Positions 52,526-59,059 of a stretch of DNA of 59,059 bases are shown here, piece by piece. Each line of letters opens with the position of its first letter. Position 1 is the first letter of the stretch. A program made the translations under genes and the position numbers. The DNA comes from Haemophilus sp. CCUG 60358 (GTDB lineage: Bacteria > Pseudomonadota > Gammaproteobacteria > Enterobacterales > Pasteurellaceae), in contig NZ_LZOZ01000007.1 of the NCBI RefSeq assembly GCF_001679485.1, positions 1-59,059 on the forward strand, in the 5' to 3' direction. The notes beneath the pieces are model-generated. The model was not told the origin of the DNA. It was given only the letters and a program-made list of their open reading frames with translations, and made no database searches.

Positions 52526-53677
52526 CTACTCTACAGATTTTAAGTATTCAACTAGCTTCAATCCAATTTCTCTTCTCCATCCTAAAAGCAGATCAGGTTG
52601 TTTTCCCGCATCTTCATTTTTTAACCAAACCCATTTAATGAGATCTTCTAAATTTCGTTTACTTGCCAGAACATCGTGGGTTAATCCTTTTGGGGTCAGT
52701 TCATAAGCTTTTTCTTGTAACAATCGAATTGCCTTTTTATAACGAGGATCGTCCACAATACGAACTAAACGCTTAGGGTAATCATAAGGTGAAATTCGGC
52801 GGCTTTGTGCTAGCAATTGAAGCATTTTTTTGCCACGCACACGGACTTCATTTTCAGATAAGCCAAGCGCTAACATTTCTGATGTATTGCGAGGATTGTT
52901 TTTTGCCACTTTCCAAAGGTTGTCTGATTTAACCACATAAGAAAGGGCTAAATTTCGTGCCATTGCAGTTTCTTGTCGCCATTTGGCTAATAGCTGTAAA
53001 CGCGCTAATTCGAGCGGATTCAATTTCCAAACATTCGGAATCTCTAAATAGGCTTTGTTTGGATCGCGATCGTCTAATTTACTGGTTTTAGAGATCGCAA
53101 GCTGGCAATCATCAATTACCGCTTGGAGCCAAGGTGATTGTGCTAATTCTATTTGCATTTTTTGATAGACTGGCAATAAATACCATACATCCCCTACGGC
53201 ATATTGTAGCTGTACAGGGGAAAGTGGACGTTTTAGCCAGTTTGTACGTGTTGCCCCTTTATCCATTTCAACGCCCAAATAATGTAACACCAATTTGGCT
53301 AGGCCCGCTGAATTAGCAAAACCTAGAAAACGTGCCATAATTTGCGTATCCATCATAGGTTGTGGAAGTGCATCAAACTCTTGCAAAAAAACCAATAAAT
53401 CTTCATTACAAGCATGCAAAATTTTTGTCACCTGCTGATCGCGTAATAATTCCACAAAAGGTGAAAAATCAGTAATGGATAAAGGATCGATCAATGAAAC
53501 ACGATCACCATCATAAAGTTGAATTAATCCTAATTTAGGATAATAGGTCGATACCCGCATAAATTCGGTATCTAAAGCGACCGCACTTTGCTGACGCGCT
53601 AACTGACAAACCTGAGCAAGCTCTTCATTATTTTGAATTAATGTAAAGTGCGGTTGATTTTGGCATTCTTTTATCAT
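52526..53677 (-). CDS. rnd: Ribonuclease D
   Basis: 3'-5' exonuclease that trims tRNA and small RNA ends. The 383-residue protein has the DEDDy exonuclease domain (Asp/Glu in ALDTEFMRV, Asp in HACNEDLLVF, and YAVGDVWYL) followed by HRDC domains (about 210-380). The ATG at 53677 (MIKECQNQ) is favoured over an in-frame start 54 bases upstream, which reads a hydrophobic stretch with no family match. It closes the yoaA-tsaB-slp-fadD-rnd group. Confidence 0.95.
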   Translation of the reverse strand: MIKECQNQPHFTLIQNNEELAQVCQLARQQSAVALDTEFMRVSTYYPKLGLIQLYDGDRVSLIDPLSITDFSPFVELLRDQQVTKILHACNEDLLVFLQEFDALPQPMMDTQIMARFLGFANSAGLAKLVLHYLGVEMDKGATRTNWLKRPLSPVQLQYAVGDVWYLLPVYQKMQIELAQSPWLQAVIDDCQLAISKTSKLDDRDPNKAYLEIPNVWKLNPLELARLQLLAKWRQETAMARNLALSYVVKSDNLWKVAKNNPRNTSEMLALGLSENEVRVRGKKMLQLLAQSRRISPYDYPKRLVRIVDDPRYKKAIRLLQEKAYELTPKGLTHDVLASKRNLEDLIKWVWLKNEDAGKQPDLLLGWRREIGLKLVEYLKSVE

Positions 53678-53714
53678 TGTAATAGGATGTATTTTCAAAT
53701 AGAGGTACAGACTA

Positions 53715-53742
53715 AACAGGGATATGAACACATATCCCTGAT
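53715..53742 (-). terminator. fadD hairpin, possible terminator
   Basis: A perfect 10-bp stem (CAGGGATATG 53717-53726, CATATCCCTG 53731-53740) right after the fadD stop; the following minus-strand sequence has only a short T-run (TTTAG), so termination may be partial. Confidence 0.65.
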
Positions 53743-53746
53743 TTAA

Positions 53747-55435
53747 TTAATGTTGCGCGTGTTTTGCTATTTCTTCATCACGCAGTATGCGTCGTAAAAT
53801 TTTGCCTACATTACTTTTCGGTAATTCATCCCGAAACTCAATATTTTTCGGGACTTTATAACCCGTGAGATGTTGTCTGCAATGTTGGCGTAATTCATCA
53901 CGCGTGAGGCTATCATCTTTCTTCACGACGAAGATTTTGATGGTTTCTCCCGATACTTCATGTGGCACACCAATAGCGACCACTTCAGCAACTTTATAAT
54001 TTAGCATCACCACATCTTCGATTTCATTTGGATAAACGTTGAAGCCTGAAACTAAGATCATGTCTTTTTTGCGATCAACAATACGGAGGCTATAGCTCTC
54101 GTCCATAATGACGATATCACCCGTTGCCATCCAACCATCTTGAAGCACTTCAGCAGTCGCTTCAGGACGTTGCCAATAGCCACGCATAACTTGTTCACCT
54201 TTAACCCAAAGCTCTCCAGCTTCACCAAGTTGTGCTTCCGAGCCATCATCTTTGATAATTTTAATATCGGTATTTGGCACTGGTACACCGATTGTACCAT
54301 TGTGTTTCACCACATTAATCGGACAAGCGGCAATTAGCGGTGAACATTCTGTCATGCCATAACCCTCAATGATGTTACAGCCAGTTAAACCATGCCAACG
54401 CGTTGCGACTGATTGTTGGATCGCCATACCGCCACCAACAGAAAGTTTTAATCGTGAAAAATCTACTTCTTTGAAATTTTCATTATTAAGTAGCGCATTA
54501 AACAAGGTATTCACCCCAGTAATCGCTTCAAAACGGTATTTTTTGAGCTCTTTAACAAAGCCATCAATATCACGTGGGTTCGTAATTAAGAGCGCTGTCA
54601 CGCCAAGCTCTAAGAAAAGTAAACAGTTTACCGTTAAGGCAAAAACATGATAAAGCGGTAAAGCCAGTACGGCAACGCGTTGCTTAGCATGATCGCCAAT
54701 AAATGGCTCTGCAATCCACTTCGCTTGGAAAATATTGGTAATAATATTGCCATGTGTCAGCATTGCGCCCTTAGCAACACCGGTCGTTCCACCTGTATAT
54801 TGTAAGAAGGCTAGATCTTCACGATCCACTTGTGGACGAACATATTGACGAAATTTACCAATACTCAATACTTCACGGAAAGTGACAGCATTCGGTAATT
54901 TATATTTTGGCACTAACTTTTTGACGTATTTCACGACAAAATTGACCAAATTACGCTTACCAAAAGAAAGCTGATCACCCATTCTTGTCAAAATTACATG
55001 TTTTACTTTAGTATTAAACACGATTTTTTCCAAGGTTGAAGCGAAGTTTGAAACAACAACAATCGCCGTTGCACCGCTATCTTGTAACTGATGTTCTAAT
55101 TCTCGAGGGGTATAAAGTGGATTCACGTTTACCACAACTAAGCCCGCACGTAAGATACCGAAAAGCGCAATAGGATATTGCAATAAATTCGGCATCATGA
55201 GAGCAACACGATCACCTCGTTTTAATTTCAATTCATTTTGTAAATATGCAGCAAATGCACGGCTTCGCTCTTCTAATTTACGAAAAGTTAGCACTTGTCC
55301 CATATTGATATAAGCAGGACGGTCTGGATGCTCACGAATTGCTTTATCTAAAATATCGAGAATCGAATCATATTTTGAGGTATCCAGCGTGGTGGGTGAA
55401 CCTTCTGGATAATTTTGAAACCAAACTTTTTCCAT
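53747..55435 (-). CDS. fadD: Long-chain fatty acid-CoA ligase FadD
   Basis: Activates long-chain fatty acids with ATP and CoA at the inner membrane, coupled to uptake. The 562-residue protein (E. coli 561) has the ATP/AMP signature [31 protein letters not shown], the fatty-acyl-CoA signature near [14 protein letters not shown], and [20 protein letters not shown]. It follows the slp-like gene by 46 bases. Only rnd of the beta-oxidation neighbourhood is nearby; other fad genes are not in the window. Confidence 0.97.
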   Translation of the reverse strand: MEKVWFQNYPEGSPTTLDTSKYDSILDILDKAIREHPDRPAYINMGQVLTFRKLEERSRAFAAYLQNELKLKRGDRVALMMPNLLQYPIALFGILRAGLVVVNVNPLYTPRELEHQLQDSGATAIVVVSNFASTLEKIVFNTKVKHVILTRMGDQLSFGKRNLVNFVVKYVKKLVPKYKLPNAVTFREVLSIGKFRQYVRPQVDREDLAFLQYTGGTTGVAKGAMLTHGNIITNIFQAKWIAEPFIGDHAKQRVAVLALPLYHVFALTVNCLLFLELGVTALLITNPRDIDGFVKELKKYRFEAITGVNTLFNALLNNENFKEVDFSRLKLSVGGGMAIQQSVATRWHGLTGCNIIEGYGMTECSPLIAACPINVVKHNGTIGVPVPNTDIKIIKDDGSEAQLGEAGELWVKGEQVMRGYWQRPEATAEVLQDGWMATGDIVIMDESYSLRIVDRKKDMILVSGFNVYPNEIEDVVMLNYKVAEVVAIGVPHEVSGETIKIFVVKKDDSLTRDELRQHCRQHLTGYKVPKNIEFRDELPKSNVGKILRRILRDEEIAKHAQH

Positions 55436-55481
55436 TTTTTATCCTTATTCTTTGGGAAATTTTCTTAATTTTATCATTTAG

Positions 55482-56024
55482 TTAATAGAGATAATAGCGA
55501 ATTTCAGGCTCGCCATACCAATAATATGGTCGTCGCCCCCAAAAGCCCCAATCATCCCACATATCGTCTGGATAATAATAGCTTTGAGAAAGCTTCCAGA
55601 CACGATAATGATTGGTTTGAATTACAGGGTAAGTGTAGCTTGCCTGATCAACCTTGCCTTGTTCTGTTTTCAGTAAGGTGCCGCCAATTGTAATAAATTG
55701 ATCTTTTAAACTTTCAGGCTCAACAAAACCATCAAGATAAGTAATGAAACGTCCATTAGGTTGTTCATCAATCATGGGTTTTGCAGAGGTTGAGTAAACT
55801 GGATAGCTTAAGACTTCAATTTTAGTTTTATTCGGCTGGGCTTGTGCTGTTAATACTTTTCCGCCTAAACGAATTGATTTGCACTGACAGCTATAATCAT
55901 TCTGCTGAATTGAAGATAATGATTTTAAAGTAAACTGCTCTTTTTCCAGCCCTTTTGGTGCATTAACACATCCCACTAATGTGGTCGAAAGTGCGGTCAA
56001 AACTAAGATCGTTTTTTTATTCAT
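55482..56024 (-). CDS. Slp-family outer membrane lipoprotein
   Basis: 180 residues with a lipoprotein signal ending at Cys19 (TTLVGC). The mature part has the Slp-family pattern: VRLGGKV-like IRLGGKVLTA, RFITYLDGFVEPESL, ITIGGTL and YPVIQTNHYRVW. The C-terminus is rich in Trp and Tyr (WDDWGFWGRRPYYWYG). In E. coli the homologs are Slp and YeaY; YeaY has the same neighbours (tsaB upstream, fadD downstream). The function is uncertain, linked to starvation and sigma-E. The ATG at 56024 was chosen over a TTG six bases upstream. Confidence 0.92.
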   Translation of the reverse strand: MNKKTILVLTALSTTLVGCVNAPKGLEKEQFTLKSLSSIQQNDYSCQCKSIRLGGKVLTAQAQPNKTKIEVLSYPVYSTSAKPMIDEQPNGRFITYLDGFVEPESLKDQFITIGGTLLKTEQGKVDQASYTYPVIQTNHYRVWKLSQSYYYPDDMWDDWGFWGRRPYYWYGEPEIRYYLY

Positions 56025-56044
56025 CTTCAACTCCTTTTTGAAAA

Positions 56045-56755
56045 TTATTCACGCCCAGGTAATTTTTTCCAAGTTACTTCATTACGCAAATAAACCGGTT
56101 CAATTTCTAAGGCGGATATGATTTTATTATGCGCATAATCTGTTAAAGCAAGATCAAGTATATATTGTGCAGAAGGTAAAATAATATCACCTCCTTCTAA
56201 ACCGTTTTCTTTAAATTGAGGATACGCGGCCCAACCTGTTCCGACTCGATAGGCGGTTAAATCTGAAAGCTGTTCAAGCACTTTTTCAGGTTGGCAAACT
56301 TGTTCTTCTATAACAGGATTCCATTGGAAAAACTCACCCAATTCTGAGCACACTTTTTCTCGTTTTACTTGAGAAAAATAAACTTCATTCATTCTCGCAT
56401 CAATGGCAGCTGCCACATTTTCAGCTTGATGTAATTCAAATGCAGCCTGAGCCATTGCTGTTAAATTTGATACCGCAATAACAGGTAAATCAGCACCAAA
56501 TGCAAGCCCTTGAGTAATCCCTGCACCGACACGAACACCAGTAAAACTACCAGGACCGCGTCCAAATGCTAACGCATCTACTTGCTTCAAATTAATACCT
56601 GAATTGACAAGCAACTCATCAATCATTGGAAGAATACGTTTTGTGTGTGTACGTTGTGCTAATTCATCTAAATATGTTTTTTCGCCTTTATGCCAAAGTG
56701 CAACTGAACAGGCTTCTGTTGAAGTATCAAGTGCTAATAAGGTGATATTTTTCAT
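56045..56755 (-). CDS. tsaB: tRNA threonylcarbamoyladenosine synthesis protein TsaB
   Basis: Partner of TsaD and TsaE in making t6A37 of ANN-decoding tRNAs. The 236-residue protein has the ASKHA-fold N-terminus LLALDTSTEACSVALW and the FGRGPGSFTGVRVGAGITQG block. Like other TsaB proteins it lacks the full metal-binding set of TsaD. It begins 2 bases after the yoaA stop, and slp follows after 20 bases. Confidence 0.96.
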   Translation of the reverse strand: MKNITLLALDTSTEACSVALWHKGEKTYLDELAQRTHTKRILPMIDELLVNSGINLKQVDALAFGRGPGSFTGVRVGAGITQGLAFGADLPVIAVSNLTAMAQAAFELHQAENVAAAIDARMNEVYFSQVKREKVCSELGEFFQWNPVIEEQVCQPEKVLEQLSDLTAYRVGTGWAAYPQFKENGLEGGDIILPSAQYILDLALTDYAHNKIISALEIEPVYLRNEVTWKKLPGRE

Positions 56756-56757
56756 TA

Positions 56758-58680
56758 TTAATCCATTTTCTCATTTTGTAAGAATTGTACCACTTTGTTG
56801 AGATCTCGGGTACGGGTTGAATTAGGTAAACTTTTTAGAAAGGTTTCACCGTAATTTCGCATAACAAGACGATTATCACAAATAATTATCGCACCACGAT
56901 CAGTCATATCTCGAATTAGGCGTCCTACACCTTGTTTCAGCGTAATAACCGCTTCAGGGATCTGTATATCATTAAATGGATCGCCACCTTGTAATCGACA
57001 ATCTTCAATACGTGCTTTTAGCAAAGGCTCATCTGGTGCAGTAAAAGGCAATTTATCAATAATGACTAAGGAAAGTGCATCACCACGGACATCCACACCT
57101 TCCCAAAAGCTCGAGGTTGCAACCAGTACACTATGGGTTTCATGAATAAATTGTTCGAGTAATTTTGCTTTAGGCATTTCACCTTGTAATAAGATAGAAA
57201 GCTCACTCTTTTCTCTAAAATACTCTGCCAAGCCTCTCATCATTAAATAAGAAGTACAAAGCACAAAGCATCGCCCTTTATTCGCTTCAATGATAGGCAA
57301 TAACATTTCACCAAGAGCTTGTAACGTATTATTTTGATTCGTTGCTGGTAAATAACGTGGTACGCAAAGTATCGATTGATTAGGATAATCAAAAGGACTG
57401 TGAAGAATTTTTTGTTCTGCCTCCTCAATTCCAAGTCGCTGACAGAAATGATTAAAAGTGCCACCGACTTCAAGCGTCGCTGAGGTGAAAATCCAAGCTG
57501 CGTCTTTATTATTTAGCTGTTCGCCAAATTTATCTGCGACAGTGAGTGGCGTAATATGCAAACCAAATTGTCGCCCCATACTTTCGTACCAGTAGCAATA
57601 ACCGACTATAGCCGTATCACAAAGACGCATTAATTGATTTTTAATACTTTCAGTACGTTCAAAAATACTATCTAAAGTCTGAGAGCGACCTAATGCAATC
57701 TTGATAACTTCAGAAAGAAACTCTATTTTTTCTTGCAATAATTCAACCGATTTTTTGACCGCACTTTGCTTAAATAGCTCACGCCAATTTCCTCGCTGAT
57801 TTCCCTCACCAAGAAGAAGACGGAAATCCTGAATGACTTTAAGCAAGGTATCTGCAGTTGTGCCAAGCTGCGGCATATCTTTCAATTCTGTTCGATAAAC
57901 AATATTGATATCTTTACATAAATCAAATAGCTGGCGAGATGTTAATGATTGGCCAAAGTACTGGCTTGCAATATCGGGAAGTTGATGTGCTTCGTCAAAG
58001 ATGATGACTTCTGCATTGGGAATAAGCTCACCAAAGCCACTTTCTTTTACCGACATATCAGCAAAGAAAAGATGATGATTTACTACGACAAGATCTGCAT
58101 TTAGCGCTTTTTTACGAGCTTGTGCGACATAACATTCAGTGTAGTTGGGACAATCTGTTCCTAAACAACTTTCTGCCGTGCTCGTCAATTGAGGCAAAAT
58201 TGGGCTATCTTCAGCCAATTCAATACATTCGGTCAAATCACCTGTTTTCGTCGCATTATTCCATTTTCTTACTTTACTTAAATCAGCTAAAACAGATTTA
58301 TCCCCAAGCACACCTTGAGCGATAACTTGATCCAGTCGCTCTAAACATAAATAATTAGATCGCCCTTTCAATAACGCAATTTTGCCAGAATAATTTAAGG
58401 CTTTTTTTATGGCAGGAAGATCTCTTGAAAAGAGTTGATCTTGTAGATTTTTAGAGCCGGTTGAGATAATCGTTTTCTTTCCTGCAATAAGTGCCGGAGC
58501 TAAATAAGCAAAAGTCTTTCCAGTACCTGTTCCAGCTTCTACAACAAGCGGTCGCTTATTTTGAATAGCATATCCTACTGATTGAGCCATTTCGAGCTGT
58601 TCTGCACGTGGCTTAAATCCTTTGATATTCTTACTCAATTCGCCATCACTGGAAAAGATCTTACTTATCTGTTTTTTCAT
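56758..58680 (-). CDS. yoaA: DinG-family ATP-dependent helicase YoaA
   Basis: XPD/DinG-type 5'-3' DNA helicase; E. coli YoaA works with the polymerase clamp-loader protein HolC in repair of stalled forks. The 640-residue protein has Walker A VVEAGTGTGKTFAYLAP, iron-sulfur cluster cysteines in YLCLERL and SCLGTDCPNYTECYVAQ, DEAH box IIFDEAHQLPD, and motif VI GVGRLIRDMTDRG. It is the first gene of the yoaA-tsaB-slp-fadD-rnd group. The start MKKQISKIF gives the expected length. Confidence 0.96.
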   Translation of the reverse strand: MKKQISKIFSSDGELSKNIKGFKPRAEQLEMAQSVGYAIQNKRPLVVEAGTGTGKTFAYLAPALIAGKKTIISTGSKNLQDQLFSRDLPAIKKALNYSGKIALLKGRSNYLCLERLDQVIAQGVLGDKSVLADLSKVRKWNNATKTGDLTECIELAEDSPILPQLTSTAESCLGTDCPNYTECYVAQARKKALNADLVVVNHHLFFADMSVKESGFGELIPNAEVIIFDEAHQLPDIASQYFGQSLTSRQLFDLCKDINIVYRTELKDMPQLGTTADTLLKVIQDFRLLLGEGNQRGNWRELFKQSAVKKSVELLQEKIEFLSEVIKIALGRSQTLDSIFERTESIKNQLMRLCDTAIVGYCYWYESMGRQFGLHITPLTVADKFGEQLNNKDAAWIFTSATLEVGGTFNHFCQRLGIEEAEQKILHSPFDYPNQSILCVPRYLPATNQNNTLQALGEMLLPIIEANKGRCFVLCTSYLMMRGLAEYFREKSELSILLQGEMPKAKLLEQFIHETHSVLVATSSFWEGVDVRGDALSLVIIDKLPFTAPDEPLLKARIEDCRLQGGDPFNDIQIPEAVITLKQGVGRLIRDMTDRGAIIICDNRLVMRNYGETFLKSLPNSTRTRDLNKVVQFLQNEKMD

Positions 58681-58763
58681 AATTATTGCTATCTAGAAAT
58701 AGGCGAAGATTTTATCATTATTAGACTCATTTATATATGAATTCTAATATTTTATATAAAACA

Positions 58764-58793
58764 AAAACCCCAAGCTCTTCAGCTCGGGGTTCA
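58764..58793 (-). terminator. rRNA operon terminator
   Basis: Minus-strand stem AACCCC-GAGCT...AGCT-TGGGGTT (58766-58791) with a GAAG loop, followed by TTTTTG, about 10 bases past the 5S 3' end. Confidence 0.9.
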
Positions 58794-58801
58794 CATTCAG
58801 T

Positions 58802-58919
58802 ACCTGGCGGTGTCTTACTCTCACATGGGGAAGCCCCACACTACCATCGGCGCATCGGCGTTTCACTTCTGAGTTCGGTATGGGGTCAGGTGGGACCACC
58901 GCTCTATCGCCGCCAGGAT
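58802..58919 (-). rRNA. rrf: 5S ribosomal RNA
   Basis: On the minus strand the sequence opens CCTGGCGGCGATAGAGCGGT and contains the universally conserved CCCATACCGAACTCAGAAGT and a GGTAGTGTGGGG segment. It closes with ACCGCCAGG, which pairs with the 5' end to form helix I. Length is about 118, usual for 5S. Exact ends are uncertain by a few bases. No tRNA lies between it and the terminator. Confidence 0.96.
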
Positions 58920-59059
58920 TATTCCTTTAATAACTTTTCTCTCTTTCTGTTCCGCTATCTCTAGCGCTCACAACCAAACAAGCTGATTCACTTCAAAACT
59001 TTCTTCTTCTCTTTCTTATCTGAGTTTGTTTCGTCTTCCCAACACCCAAAACCCTTGAG
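58920..59059 (-). other. 23S-5S rRNA spacer
   Basis: 140 bases upstream of 5S on the minus strand, with no gene. It holds a GAGA-capped stem CGCTA/TAGCG (58953-58966), of the kind cleaved during rRNA processing. The 23S 3' end probably lies just beyond the window edge. Confidence 0.7.

Overview
This window looks like chromosomal DNA from a Haemophilus-type member of the Pasteurellaceae. The basis is the many copies of the Haemophilus-subtype DNA uptake sequence core AAGTGCGGT, the low GC content, a carbonic anhydrase nearly identical to the H. influenzae enzyme, and gene neighbourhoods shared with H. influenzae and E. coli. The species cannot be fixed from the sequence alone; a Haemophilus such as H. 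parainfluenzae or a close relative is an inference. Almost everything is core housekeeping. There is no prophage, CRISPR array or large island. The only mobile DNA seen is an IS3-family element end at the left edge. A 5S rRNA gene lies at the right edge.

Layout. 1-384: IS3-family orfA and terminal repeat. 405-2806: moaACDE molybdopterin operon (minus strand) with a probable Moco riboswitch, divergent from a YvcK/CofD-like gene. 3953-8634: thiI, then xseB-ispA-dxs for isoprenoid and thiamine precursors. 8833-13368: rplT-rpmI-infC-yeaD-thrS (minus), with a tRNA-Thr anticodon mimic in the thrS leader and an AUU start for infC. 13522-22174: azoR and a complete trp cluster (trpE-trpG-orf-trpD-trpCF-ydfG-trpB-trpA) behind a TrpR-like operator. 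22187-24510: sspB-sspA and rpsI-rplM. 24668-30966: metF, an NlpC/P60 lipoprotein, ihfA-pheT-pheS, and a fructosamine-kinase-like gene. 31031-36680: an OmpA-type lipoprotein, sohB, asnS, carbonic anhydrase, bioD2 and ycgL. 36751-38508: two paralogous genes for alanine/lysine-rich amphipathic repeat proteins. 38715-46794: sixA, glmM, folP, ftsH, rlmE, yhbY, greA and dacB. 46920-52439: purF-cvpA, yfbV and ackA-pta, with an unusually short Pta. 52526-58680: yoaA-tsaB-slp-fadD-rnd. 58766-59059: 5S rRNA, its terminator and the 23S-5S spacer.

Many convergent gene ends share inverted pairs of uptake sequences that look like bidirectional intrinsic terminators. One such pair also frames a hairpin in the thrS leader.

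The items most worth a second look are: (1) the thrS leader operator whose 7-nt loop copies a tRNA-Thr CGU anticodon loop; (2) a Pta of about 483 residues that keeps the catalytic domain but has lost most of the N-terminal regulatory region; (3) the pair of LEA-like repeat proteins, one a lipoprotein and one without a signal peptide; (4) a fructosamine-kinase family protein with Asn in place of the catalytic Asp; (5) a tautomerase-fold protein without the catalytic Pro1 inside the trp operon. No wholly new multi-gene system is evident.
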